From Arenibacter sp041392165 (GTDB taxonomy: Bacteria > Bacteroidota > Bacteroidia > Flavobacteriales > Flavobacteriaceae), in assembly GCA_041392165.1 (NCBI GenBank), contig JAWKMN010000004.1, positions 62,001 to 126,000 on the forward strand: a stretch of DNA of 64,000 bases. The letters are read 5' to 3'. Shown piece after piece: positions 37,046-45,675 of the stretch. The notes under the pieces are model-generated. The model worked only from the letters and a program-made list of their open reading frames with translations. It was not told the DNA's origin and did not search any database. The position numbers and the translations under genes are program-made. Numbering within the stretch: the first letter of the stretch is position 1; each line of letters begins with the position of its first letter.

Positions 37046-39331
37046 TTAGGATACCACGGAATTACGTTTAAACGGAATTATCAGGGTAACCCTGGTTCCT
37101 TGCTCTTTATCTTTTTTTCTATCCTCTATGGTGATCCCGCTCGGCGTCTTAAAATCCTTTGCAAGTAGTCGCAGGCGTTCATTGGTTATGGTCGTGGCCA
37201 ACGACTTCTTTTTGTTGTTTGGTTTATTGGAAAAAGTGTCTATACCAATGCCATTATCGGTAATGTTACAACTTAATTTTTTATCCTTAAAGGTTAATCT
37301 GACCATTATTTCACGATGCTCTTGATCCGCCCTAAAAGCATGTTCAATGGCATTTTCTATGAAGGGTTGAATGAGCATGGGCGGAATCAAAAAGAGGTCT
37401 ATGTCTATATTTTCATCCACCACCAGACTATAATCATAGGGCAGGTCGGCATCCAAGTTTTGCAAGATCATATAATTGTCAATGGCGTCCAGTTCTTGAA
37501 TCAGGGGAACCACCTTATCTCTTGAGTTTTCCAGCACTATGCGCAATAGTTTTGAAAACTTGGAAAGGTAGGTAATGGATTTTTTCTTCTCCTTGTTCAA
37601 TATCATTCCCTGTAAAACCGAAAGTGAATTGAATATAAAATGGGGGGTCATCTGAGAGCGCAATAATTTTTGTTCGGTAACAATATGCTCGTTCTTGGCC
37701 TTAATGGTATTGAATTTCTGATAGAAGATCATTGAGCCCGATACAATGGATAAGACCAGTATGCCAATAATGGCCCAAAGGTAATTTTGCTGGGATTCAG
37801 CAAGATCTTGCGATGTGTCCAAGACCGTTTTAGTGAGTTTCAATTCCCGTATACTGGCAGAATCCAAAGCCTGTTTATACTTGTACTCATACTCCATCCG
37901 GGTTATTTTTTCAATATTCTCCTTATTGAAAAGACTATCGTTCAAGGCTTTGAACTGCTGCTGGTTTTCAAGAGCTTTTTTATAGTTGCCCGTATCTTCA
38001 TAAATAATTGAAAGTAACTCAGCTATTTCTTTTTGAAGCCGAATTAGTTTAAGTCGAATTGCTATTTTTTGACTATTTAAAGCATTTTTTAGAGCTTCGG
38101 TATATTGTTTTTGTGAATGGAAGTATTTAGCAAGCCCTAAATAAGTTTTGCACATTCCCAATTGAGAACCAATATCCGTATTTAAAGCTAATGCGTTGTT
38201 GTAATTTTCTAAGGCTTTATTCTTTTGATTGAGAACCATTTGTAAGTCTGCAACATTGTTTAAACTTTTAGCAATTTCAGATTTATTATTGATACTTCTA
38301 TTTATTTCTAAGGCATCATGAAATAACACTAATGCCTTTTCATTTTTAAATTGACTTTTATAGACATTTCCTATACTATTTAAACATATAGCTATGGCTC
38401 TTTTGTTATTTTGTTCTCTACTTCTTTCTAAAGCCTTATATAAATATGCCATCGCTTCATCAAGTTTATTTTGTATCTGATAAATAGTGGCAACATTTAT
38501 TATTAGCATAATGGTCCTCTCTTTATTTTGAATGCTATCATACGTAGCCAAGGCCCTGTTGAAATTTTCTAGAGCTAAAGGAAAATTACTTTGTTCGCCA
38601 TAAATACTCCCTATGTTATTGTAGGCTCTTGCGACACCGTTAATATCTTTCAGTTGTTGTTTAATTACCTTAGCCTGGGTATAATTGTGGATGGCTTCTT
38701 TATATTTACCTTGATCCGCATAAATATTACCTATGTTATTTAAACTTCCTGCAACGCCTTTTAAATCATTTTGGGCTTCATCTATAATTGCCGATTTTTT
38801 ATAATATGCTATAGCTTTTGAGTAATTAGCTTGATATTCATAAGCGATTCCCATACAATTTAAACTGCGTGATTCACCCGATTTATCCTTTAATAACTTA
38901 TATTGTTTTAATGCTTGATTCGCATAATTTATAGCTTTAGAATAGTTGGATTTAATAATTTCAATATGAGCTTTATAGTAAATGACATCTGTTTTTCCTT
39001 TTTCAAAATTTAGCTTTTCTGCCAAATCCCCTGATTCTTGAATTAATATTTCCGCCTTATTTACATCTATATCATAAACCTGATAAATCATGGCATTTAA
39101 TAGATTAACGCGAATTGTATCATTTGCTCTATGATTTTCTAATGCTGTTTTAAGGCTGTCAATTTTTGGGTTTTGGGCTTGTAGGGCACCAAGGGATAAC
39201 CACAAAAAGAGCCAATGGTGGAAATTCGGATACCGTAATGTTTTACGGGTTAAAAAGACTTTATTTATTGCTATGGATGGAAAAACCAAAAAAAATATCG
39301 CTTTGTGCGGAAGACTGGTTTGTGCATTCAT
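37046..39331 (-). CDS. TPR-containing sensor histidine kinase, tandem paralogue
   Basis: 761 residues with the same layout: hydrophobic leader (HHWLFLWLSLGALQAQ), a run of TPR units (YSKAIAYYKKSAIIDEAQ, YKEAIHNYTQAKVIKQQL), one membrane helix, and the kinase with QMTPHFIFNSLSVLQGMI, NAIEHAF and ITDNGIGI. The start at 39331 leaves about 35 residues before the signal, so an internal start is possible. It ends 6 bases before the second kinase begins. DNA identity between the two kinase cores is high by eye (compare 37,600-37,790 with 35,400-35,590), pointing to recent duplication or gene conversion. Confidence 0.9.
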   Translation of the reverse strand: MNAQTSLPHKAIFFLVFPSIAINKVFLTRKTLRYPNFHHWLFLWLSLGALQAQNPKIDSLKTALENHRANDTIRVNLLNAMIYQVYDIDVNKAEILIQESGDLAEKLNFEKGKTDVIYYKAHIEIIKSNYSKAINYANQALKQYKLLKDKSGESRSLNCMGIAYEYQANYSKAIAYYKKSAIIDEAQNDLKGVAGSLNNIGNIYADQGKYKEAIHNYTQAKVIKQQLKDINGVARAYNNIGSIYGEQSNFPLALENFNRALATYDSIQNKERTIMLIINVATIYQIQNKLDEAMAYLYKALERSREQNNKRAIAICLNSIGNVYKSQFKNEKALVLFHDALEINRSINNKSEIAKSLNNVADLQMVLNQKNKALENYNNALALNTDIGSQLGMCKTYLGLAKYFHSQKQYTEALKNALNSQKIAIRLKLIRLQKEIAELLSIIYEDTGNYKKALENQQQFKALNDSLFNKENIEKITRMEYEYKYKQALDSASIRELKLTKTVLDTSQDLAESQQNYLWAIIGILVLSIVSGSMIFYQKFNTIKAKNEHIVTEQKLLRSQMTPHFIFNSLSVLQGMILNKEKKKSITYLSKFSKLLRIVLENSRDKVVPLIQELDAIDNYMILQNLDADLPYDYSLVVDENIDIDLFLIPPMLIQPFIENAIEHAFRADQEHREIMVRLTFKDKKLSCNITDNGIGIDTFSNKPNNKKKSLATTITNERLRLLAKDFKTPSGITIEDRKKDKEQGTRVTLIIPFKRNSVVS

Positions 39332-39921
39332 CTTTTGTTGTTGGTAGACCTATTTAAAAACAAAATACGGGTTTTTAATTTCCTTCCACTAGTAAAACCG
39401 AAGTTTTCTTGATAATGTATTGCCAGCGATCTATATATGCCGATTTCCATTAAATAAATACTGTGTACGAATATTTATTCGCTAGAAGATATCTTCTTCT
39501 TGGGCCAAGTAATTTTAGGGTTTAGTTTTTTAGTGGCCGTTTTTTGGACTTTTTATCTGAAAAATTTTGATTAAGATAGTAGGGATTTGTTTTATTGATG
39601 ACTCTTGTTCCATCAATACCATCACCAATAGAACAGCAAGCGTATATACTGTAGTAAACTTTCTCTTGGGGCTTTTTAACTATGGCTTTGTACTCAGGAA
39701 AAACAAAATGTGTTGGACCATCTGGTGGTTTTTCCAGTTTACGGCCAAGGCTTGCACAGATGTGTAGTACGGGTTTGCAAACATTTTAGTTAATGCAGAC
39801 GGTAGCCAAAGCTGCGCTTTGTGGGTTAATTGATTTGCCATAAAACATCAAAGCGCAGCATGGTGGAAAAAAGCATTGGTTTTTAGGCTGGTACTTTTGC
39901 CCGTATACCGTGTAAACGGTG
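39332..39921. other. Intergenic region with an inverted repeat
   Basis: No convincing gene in 590 bases. AT-rich at the kinase end. The only marked structure is the inverted repeat at 39811-39859. Short symmetric sequence (ACCGTGTAAACGGT, 39905-39918) just after the DsbA-type gene on the minus strand may take part in its termination. Confidence 0.4.
39811..39859. repeat. Perfect 11-base inverted repeat
   Basis: GCTGCGCTTTG (39811-39821) is repeated in inverted form as CAAAGCGCAGC (39849-39859) around a 27-base loop. It is much richer in GC than its surroundings and is not followed by a T run on either strand. Confidence 0.6.
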
Positions 39922-40854
39922 TTATAGGTTGGTATTGATTTTCCACATGGCCCCATTTTTTGTGGGAAACTTATTCAGGTTTCCACTTGCGACCAGTTCG
40001 TTCAATAGTGCTTCACTTTCGTTTCTTGGAGTTCCCGATAACTCCGAAAATTCTCTTGCGGTTAAGGTGGGGTATTTCCCAAAAAGGTTTTCCCAATCTT
40101 TGCCATATTCATTTTTAATGCTGTCAGGTCTGATTTTCAAGATGGCCATTTCATAAAATGCATAGGCCTTGGCACCATAAATAATTTCTTTGTGGCCAAA
40201 ATTGTCCATAAAAAACATGGTCGGGAATCCCCGTACACCAAATCCCTTGGCCAATTTTAAATCTTCACTGAACAATGCTTTTGCTTTTCCCTTAAAATCT
40301 GTTTTCAACTGTTCAATATGCAGTCCTACGGTTTGGGCCGCTATTGAAATATGCTCCCATTTGGTGATGTTCTTCTTTTTTAAAAAGACCATTTCCCGTA
40401 TTTCCCTCAGAAATAAAATGGCTTTTTTCTGGTCTTGCAACTGCGCCGCCTTAAAGGCGATGGATGGGGGGTAAGATGAAGCAAGAGGGTCCCTTAACCA
40501 CACATCCCCGTCTATGGGCATATCGTAGTGAATACTTACCTCGTCCCAATGATGGGCAACATCGGAAGGCTTACTGATTCCGCCACTATTGTAACTCCAG
40601 TCGGGAAGTAAGCCTCCCATTCTATATTCCATTTCGATATATTTTCCGTATTCGGATTTCAATTTTCGTAATTGTGGTTCTATCCCCCAGCAAGAAGAGC
40701 AGATGGGGTCGGTAAAGTAAACGACCTTAATTGGTTTTTCGGTAGGATGGGCCATCTTTTGCATACCGTTTTTTGTTTCATTCGTTGCCATTTCACAAAT
40801 TCCTGTTTCAGGGTCGCAAAAGAGCGGATTTGTGTTTGAAATTTTTTCTTTCAT
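39922..40854 (-). CDS. DsbA-family thioredoxin-like protein
   Basis: About 310 residues; I start it at ATG 40854 (MKEKISNTNPLFCDPETG), with the frame open to 40878. The thioredoxin-fold redox motif CSSC is in YFTDPICSSCWGIEPQLRKL and the cis-proline loop in FGVRGFPTMFFMDNFG. No signal peptide, so a cytoplasmic FrnE/YjbH-like (SpxH-type) role is more likely than periplasmic disulfide formation. Two additional N-terminal cysteines (FCDPETGICEM) are typical of this branch. The C-terminal 70 residues resemble a small helical domain. It is divergent from an HxlR regulator, a redox-type arrangement, and is probably controlled by it through the palindrome at 41048. Confidence 0.85.
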   Translation of the reverse strand: MKEKISNTNPLFCDPETGICEMATNETKNGMQKMAHPTEKPIKVVYFTDPICSSCWGIEPQLRKLKSEYGKYIEMEYRMGGLLPDWSYNSGGISKPSDVAHHWDEVSIHYDMPIDGDVWLRDPLASSYPPSIAFKAAQLQDQKKAILFLREIREMVFLKKKNITKWEHISIAAQTVGLHIEQLKTDFKGKAKALFSEDLKLAKGFGVRGFPTMFFMDNFGHKEIIYGAKAYAFYEMAILKIRPDSIKNEYGKDWENLFGKYPTLTAREFSELSGTPRNESEALLNELVASGNLNKFPTKNGAMWKINTNL

Positions 40855-41047
40855 ATTATTTTTGATTATCCTGGACAAACCTCAAAGCCCATCAATAAGA
40901 GAATTAAGATTAAATTTTGTATCTGTCATACCTTATAAAGGTTGGGTTTAAATTAAATGGGATCGTAAAAAAACATTATTATTTCAATCCCAGCGCAAAA
41001 CTATGATAAACCAATTGTATATTTGATAGGGATTTCCTTTTTGAAAC

Positions 41048-41067
41048 TACTTTCCAATTGGAAAGTA
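41048..41067. promoter_or_regulatory. Perfect palindromic operator for HxlR
   Basis: TACTTTCCAATTGGAAAGTA is a perfect 20-base palindrome in the spacer between the divergent DsbA and HxlR genes, 38 bases before the preferred HxlR start at 41106. Palindromes with ACTTTC/GAAAGT halves are typical for HxlR-family binding sites, which bind as dimers of winged helices. Most likely it controls both genes. Confidence 0.75.
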
Positions 41068-41105
41068 TGGGGCGGTCCCAAGAGTCCAAAATAAAATCTA
41101 AATTG

Positions 41106-41465
41106 ATGAAAAAGAAAGCGGTAGTAAACCATTCACCTGTTTGCCAAATTAGAATGCAGGGCATAAGGGATTCGATGAGTATTTTATCGGGAAAATGGAA
41201 ATTCCATATTTTAGGAACGCTTATGGAAGGATGTAAGCTGGGGTTTATGGATTTGTTGCGAGAGGTTGACGGGATAGGGGCAAAGATGTTATCGAAGGAG
41301 TTACAGGATTTGGAGATGAATCGTTTGGTGCATCGAAAAGTGAGGGACACCAAACCTGTAAGCGTTGAGTATTCGATTACCGAATACGGAAAAACTCTCG
41401 TCCCTGTCATTGATGCCCTGGCAAAATGGGGCATCGGTTATAGGCAGTCCGTTTACGGAAAATAA
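41106..41465 (+). CDS. HxlR family transcriptional regulator
   Basis: About 119 residues from ATG 41106 (MKKKAVVNHSPVC). The frame is open back to TTG 41058 and ATG 41067, but these overlap the operator. The HxlR winged helix is clear: ILSGKWKFHILGTLMEGCKL, FMDLLREVDGIGAKMLSKEL, QDLEMNRLVHRKVRDTKPVS, VEYSITEYGKTLVPVIDALA. A conserved cysteine in HSPVC near the N-terminus is the typical redox or electrophile sensor residue. It likely represses itself and the DsbA gene until oxidised or modified. Confidence 0.9.
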   Translation: MKKKAVVNHSPVCQIRMQGIRDSMSILSGKWKFHILGTLMEGCKLGFMDLLREVDGIGAKMLSKELQDLEMNRLVHRKVRDTKPVSVEYSITEYGKTLVPVIDALAKWGIGYRQSVYGK

Positions 41466-41992
41466 GGACTCGGCATGCGTAGTTGTAGGGGCCGGGACTT
41501 TAGATTGTAAGTACGGGCCATACTGAAAATCCCAGCCTGAGGCAGGCAGGTGGGAAGATTTTCAGAAGTAGGCCAGACAGGAAAATTACGTATGGCATTT
41601 TTGTAAAAGCAGTAATCCGGGTATTTTTACCTGAACCAAAATTAAAGATACGAACACTAGAATTATTGCTGTACCTATATTGTTCATTGGTGTCGACTTA
41701 TCCAAACGAAGTTGGAAAGTATATTGTGGTATGGGTCTTTTTTGGACCGGGCCCTTGGCATGCCGTTGTATGGGGAAGCGCTTAAAGGCCGTATAACTGA
41801 CATTGTCCCTATTTATGGGCAAGGGGTGGATCGCCCATAGGATATACGGGGAATCTTTTATTGGCCTATGGGTTCAAAAGCCTCAATATTGGTCAAGGAA
41901 AACACTTTGTTCTTGACCAAAGACACCAAGGTCATTCTATCGAACGGCATTTTGTCTACCCCACCTTTGAATTTCGGTAGGTACTATATTCA
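41466..41992. other. Spacer with hairpin and possible transposase remnant
   Basis: No intact gene. At 41523-41565 CTGAAAATC and GATTTTCAG form a perfect 9-base inverted repeat around a GC-rich core (CCCAGCCTGAGGCAGGCAGG). At 41671 one frame reads VPILFIGVDLSKRSWKVYCG and, in another frame from 41760, MPLYGEALKGRITDIVPIYG. Both are reminiscent of the N-terminal DEDD region of IS110-type transposases, which would make this a decayed insertion sequence. The match is short and split over frames, so I give it little weight. Confidence 0.35.
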
Positions 41993-42415
41993 TTACCTGT
42001 TTTTTTCGGCAAAACCAAGTATGTAGCCATTATTGTCCTTTAAGTAAAATTCCCGCATTCCGTACCAAGCCGTTTTTAGTTCGGTCGGGACCCATCCGCT
42101 GTTTTTAATTTGTTCGTAGAAACTGTCGATTCCGTCAATTTCCATATAGAATGAAACGCTAGCACCCATCGGAAGGTCTTTTGCAAGGCGCACGTCTTCC
42201 TTGAAACTATCGGTCCTTTGGAACATCATCTCCACTTTGTCCTTGCTTACCAAGGCGTAAACATATTCTTTTCCGTCCGTCAACGATTGTTCTATGCCGT
42301 CCTGGGTTTCGGGAACGGCCATTACTAATGAAAAACCCAAAGCGTTTTGATAGAATTCTAGGGTTTCCCTAATGCTTTTGACCTCAAAATTGGGTGTCAA
42401 TTTGTTTGCCTTCAT
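41993..42415 (-). CDS. VOC superfamily (glyoxalase/bleomycin-resistance-like) protein
   Basis: 140 residues of paired beta-alpha-beta-beta-beta units: LTPNFEVKSIRETLEFYQNA at the start and WYGMREFYLKDNNGYILGFA at the end, the usual VOC signatures with a glutamate or asparagine near the metal site. Candidate roles are binding or modifying a small toxic compound; the substrate is not predictable. It is the first of a run of small minus-strand genes, and lies 29 bases after an AraC regulator. Confidence 0.85.
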   Translation of the reverse strand: MKANKLTPNFEVKSIRETLEFYQNALGFSLVMAVPETQDGIEQSLTDGKEYVYALVSKDKVEMMFQRTDSFKEDVRLAKDLPMGASVSFYMEIDGIDSFYEQIKNSGWVPTELKTAWYGMREFYLKDNNGYILGFAEKNR

Positions 42416-42443
42416 TTTCCTTATTTTAACTGAAAGTACAAAT

Positions 42444-43190
42444 TTACCTTGCTTGGATGGTGCTCAATTGTAAAAATCGGTCGTTTTTGTTCAAGTATAG
42501 ATGAGTTGGTGTGGAACCTGTAATCTGTTTTACCTGCTTAATAAAATGGGCTTGGTCGTAATAACCGTTTTCTGGGAAAAGTTTGCCATTCGCGATTTGC
42601 TTTAACGAAGAATGGCATTTTAAAATAGTACAGAAGGTTTTTAGGGAAAAGCCGAATCGTTGGTTAAAGTACCTGTTGATCTGCCGACTGCCCCAATACA
42701 TCCTTTTTGAAATTTCTCCGACTGAAATTTCGCCTTTGCATTCATAAAGCATCTTGAAAAGTGCCAGTTTTCTATTGTCTATTTCTTTTAGGTCTTTGAG
42801 TCCTCCCCGCAATTTTTCGGTCATTGAATCGGTAAATTTCCCAAAATCCTTAAAGTCTAGGCTTTCACAGCCCAAAAAAGTCGTTGGCAGGTCTGTTTTT
42901 GTGTTTTTAAGTTCTTTAATGGACTGTTTAAAAACATAATCGGCAGCAATCAGTTTGAAACGAATACCGATCAGTCTGGTATTCTTTGGTATCGAAACTT
43001 GAATTGGTTTTGTCCAAGACCCTGTCAGCGATAGGTTGTAAATTTGCCCGCCCTTGATGTTAAATATTAGGTCGAAAAATCCGTCTGGAAGTATGTCGAA
43101 ATGGTATTCCTTTTCACAAGTTTCAAACTCCCAAAAACTTTGTACGAAGTTGGAAATAAATCCTTTGGTATGTTTTTCTTGATAGTTCAT
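42444..43190 (-). CDS. AraC family transcriptional regulator
   Basis: About 248 residues from ATG 43190 (MNYQEKHTKGFISNFVQSFW); the frame is open to 43238. The N-terminal part resembles the DUF6597 type sensor (FDILPDGFFDLIFNIKGGQI, TRLIGIRFKLIAADYVF), and the C-terminal AraC helix-turn-helix reads GSRQINRYFNQRFGFSLKTF and YYDQAHFIKQVKQITGSTPT. It starts 44 bases downstream of the DfsB-like gene and precedes the VOC gene, which it might regulate. Confidence 0.85.
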   Translation of the reverse strand: MNYQEKHTKGFISNFVQSFWEFETCEKEYHFDILPDGFFDLIFNIKGGQIYNLSLTGSWTKPIQVSIPKNTRLIGIRFKLIAADYVFKQSIKELKNTKTDLPTTFLGCESLDFKDFGKFTDSMTEKLRGGLKDLKEIDNRKLALFKMLYECKGEISVGEISKRMYWGSRQINRYFNQRFGFSLKTFCTILKCHSSLKQIANGKLFPENGYYDQAHFIKQVKQITGSTPTHLYLNKNDRFLQLSTIQAR

Positions 43191-43234
43191 TTGTTTTTTA
43201 TGGCGAATAATACCCAATGGAATCCATTGGAAGT

Positions 43235-43741
43235 TCAAAAGTTCCTTTTGTTTACATCCGGTAATTCGGATTTGTTTCTAGTCTTGCCATATGTCCTATA
43301 TATAGCTTTTAGATGTTTGTTGATGTGGTTTGAAACTACTTCTAAATGCTCTGCCTTTGAATAATCCCGTGAGCCCTTTTTATATGGTATCTGCTTTATG
43401 GTATTTAGAAATATGTACTTTTCAATAATATTCTGAGCATCTTTCAGTCGTTTGATTAGGTTTTCAATTGATTCGTTTTTTGTAGTTTCAACACTTAACT
43501 TGTTGATTTCTGACAGTTTTCCTTTTAAAGGTTTTGGTGTAATGCCCTTGCCCATATCCGAAATATTCCTTGCAAAACTTTCGTGCCAAAAAGTTATATG
43601 TCCCAAAATATCCTTTGCATTCCAGAATTCATGAACCATTTTGTGATAGTCAAGCCCCTGTCCGAAAAAGGCAAAAAGCTCTTCGAGTTCACTTCTCAGA
43701 AGTTCTACATTTGTTTTTATATGTTCCTCCTTGTCCGTCAT
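43235..43741 (-). CDS. ClbS/DfsB family four-helix bundle protein
   Basis: 168 residues, DinB-superfamily-like. Helical throughout with FWNAKDILGHITFWHESFAR, a pattern of the ClbS/DfsB group, and YSKAEHLEVVSNHINKHLKA near the C-terminus providing the conserved histidines. Members protect against colibactin or act on small substrates; the role here is unknown. It stands in a run of detoxification-type genes. Confidence 0.75.
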   Translation of the reverse strand: MTDKEEHIKTNVELLRSELEELFAFFGQGLDYHKMVHEFWNAKDILGHITFWHESFARNISDMGKGITPKPLKGKLSEINKLSVETTKNESIENLIKRLKDAQNIIEKYIFLNTIKQIPYKKGSRDYSKAEHLEVVSNHINKHLKAIYRTYGKTRNKSELPDVNKRNF

Positions 43742-43753
43742 TTTTCTTTAATG

Positions 43754-43876
43754 TGTTTGGCCCATGGTTCAGCTGGGAGAAAATCCGTCAGGATTTTTCA
43801 TTGTAAACCAAAGACAGCAGATTTTCGAAGACTTTCCGCTACGAAAGTCAGAAGTGATGCCTATGGCCGTTACTAG
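43754..43876. repeat. Structured intergenic element A (cassette-boundary-like)
   Basis: Spacer between the DfsB-like and hydrolase genes. GAAAATCC/GGATTTTTC (43779-43799) and GACTTTC/GAAAGTC (43830-43849) form two hairpins, enclosed by outer ends TGTTTGGCCCATGG (43754) and a weak inverse copy around GGCCGTTACTAGC. Hairpins of the same AAATCC/GGATTT design occur at 49032-49049 and a related one at 48174-48190. Confidence 0.5.
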
Positions 43877-43886
43877 CGGTCCATTT

Positions 43887-44780
43887 TTATTCCTCTTTTT
43901 TATCAAGGAACTTTTCAATCAGTGGAACAACGAGATCACTTTTCTTAAAGTTGGACTTTATTGTCGTAATTTCACCAATATATTCTCCATGTCCTCCAGG
44001 AATTATTGCCAATTCAGAGTTGGCAATTTGTCTGCGCAATTCAATGGCGTGTTCGGGTGTAATAATGTCTTTGTCACCTATTATGATTAAAGTTGGTACT
44101 TTTATGGATTCTATTTGGTCGTCTGGAATGTCTTTAAAATTTACCATTCGTTTTGCATCTCGGTCGTGCATTATTTGTAAACCACTTGTGTCAGGTGCAA
44201 CTTGTTTATATGCCGTTTTCAATTGTTCGGGCATATTTTCCAATTTCGCTTGTTCCATAAATCCCCAAAACCATTCGGGAACTCCATTTCGTTTGGCAAG
44301 TGCGGAACCCAAAACAATTTTATGAACTATTTCCGGATGCCGAATCGCAATTTGCAAAGTGGTAGTTCCTCCATTGCTGAAACCAAAAAAATCCGCTTTC
44401 TCAATATTTAGGTTTTGGAGAAGTGTTGCAATATCGTCAGCATCTTGTTCAAATGACAAGTCTGCATTTCTGTCGCTTGTCCGTCCGTGTGCTTGAAGTT
44501 CAACCGCAATTACTTTTCTGTTTTGTGCGAATAGTGGAATAACTTTTTCAAAGTTGGACTCAATGGAAGATCCTCCACCATGAATTAGAACTAGTGGTTT
44601 CCCTTGTCCGTAAATCTCGTAGTACATTTTAAGTCCATTCACTTCCGAATACCCATTTTTAAAAGCCAAGGTGTCGTTTTTAATAGTAGGTTTATTAGTC
44701 ACTTTTTCTGTTTGAACAGTTTGGGTGCACGAAATTAAAGTCAGAAATAATAAAGCAAAAAGCATAATTGTTCTTTTCAT
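43887..44780 (-). CDS. Alpha/beta hydrolase, lipoprotein
   Basis: 297 residues. The signal ends in TLISC (Cys18). The hydrolase fold shows the oxyanion segment LVLIHGGGSSIESNF, nucleophile Ser135 in FFGFSNGGTT, an acid in LIIIGDKDIITPEH (Asp236 or Asp238) and His264 in IIPGGHGEY, a full triad. The family resembles 3-oxoadipate enol-lactonase or haloperoxidase-type hydrolases, but the substrate is not predictable. Exposed in the periplasm or on the surface as a lipoprotein. Confidence 0.88.
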   Translation of the reverse strand: MKRTIMLFALLFLTLISCTQTVQTEKVTNKPTIKNDTLAFKNGYSEVNGLKMYYEIYGQGKPLVLIHGGGSSIESNFEKVIPLFAQNRKVIAVELQAHGRTSDRNADLSFEQDADDIATLLQNLNIEKADFFGFSNGGTTTLQIAIRHPEIVHKIVLGSALAKRNGVPEWFWGFMEQAKLENMPEQLKTAYKQVAPDTSGLQIMHDRDAKRMVNFKDIPDDQIESIKVPTLIIIGDKDIITPEHAIELRRQIANSELAIIPGGHGEYIGEITTIKSNFKKSDLVVPLIEKFLDKKEE

Positions 44781-44951
44781 TTTATATATTTTACATGAGC
44801 AATTTTTGCATATTGTCCAACTGTCTTGTCCTGAAATATGGCTACAGGTTAAATACTGTTTTAAGTTGTCAATTTATAGACCATATTTGGTATTTGATAT
44901 TTTAAAGATAAGTGTAATCTTACTTTCTTGTACAATTGAATTGCATTTTTT

Positions 44952-44979
44952 GTAGCCTTCCCAACAAGGGTAAGGCTAC
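44952..44979. repeat. Inverted repeat in the spacer
   Basis: GTAGCCTTCCC and GGGTAAGGCTAC (44952-44979) pair around AACAA with one bulged T. Located in the 325-base spacer (44781-45105) between the hydrolase and the second VOC gene, in which I see no gene. The T run lies on the wrong side for a terminator of the VOC gene. Confidence 0.5.
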
Positions 44980-45105
44980 ACAACCCTCGATATTATATAC
45001 TTTACACACTTAGGGAGATACTACCAATGTTAAAGAAAAATTGTTGAATTTAGAGAACTGGATCAGTACTTTTCATAAGACACATTGTTGTGCGTTCGCT
45101 CTTTT

Positions 45106-45474
45106 TTAATTTGGCGAATGAAGCCCGATTTTATTTCCCTCCGTGTCTTGGAAAATGGCAAAAAATCCGCTCTCATCAGCATGAGGTGTTTTAGGAATCA
45201 TTACTTTTCCGCCATTTCCTTCTATTTTATCCAGCATAGTTTGCAGATTATCTCCACCATTTAGATAAATAGTAACTCCGTTGGCAGAAGGTTCGTAATC
45301 TTCTCCTTTTATAATAACTCCTGTAACCATCTGGTCTTGATATGGAAACAAACCCATTTCCATGTCTGGAAATGCTAGTTTTTCAATATCCACTCCCAAA
45401 ATTTCCTTGTAAAAGTTGATGGCTCGTGAGATGTCCGTTGCCGGAATTTCAAATATTGAGATATAACTGTTCAT
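45106..45474 (-). CDS. VOC superfamily protein
   Basis: 122 residues with IFEIPATDISRAINFYKEIL at the start, FPYQDQMVTGVIIKGEDYEP in the middle and FFAIFQDTEGNKIGLHSP at the end, the typical VOC layout of a small metal-dependent lyase, dioxygenase or resistance protein. Function not specified by sequence. Not closely similar to the other VOC protein at 41993-42415, so this is not a simple local duplication. Confidence 0.88.
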   Translation of the reverse strand: MNSYISIFEIPATDISRAINFYKEILGVDIEKLAFPDMEMGLFPYQDQMVTGVIIKGEDYEPSANGVTIYLNGGDNLQTMLDKIEGNGGKVMIPKTPHADESGFFAIFQDTEGNKIGLHSPN

Positions 45475-45675
45475 ATTCTTTACTTTTTTTGTATTTGTTT
45501 CTTTAGTTAGCCTTTGTTCGGGAGTTTAAGAATCATTGTTTTGCATTACATCATACAGAGTGTCAGGGCGATAATTGCGATAGTAATTTCTTTTTTTCAT
45601 TTCTAGTTTGTTACAGACAGAACAAAACTAATAGCAGAAAGTTGGATAAAATTGTAAAAATGCGACACCCTTAAA

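Noticed and set aside
39567..39767. 66-residue open frame in the spacer before the DsbA gene
   Set aside because: Composition is not protein-like and no start context or neighbour supports it.
41586..41822. 78-residue open frame on the minus strand
   Set aside because: No recognisable features, and the opposite strand shows weak transposase-like segments; probably chance.
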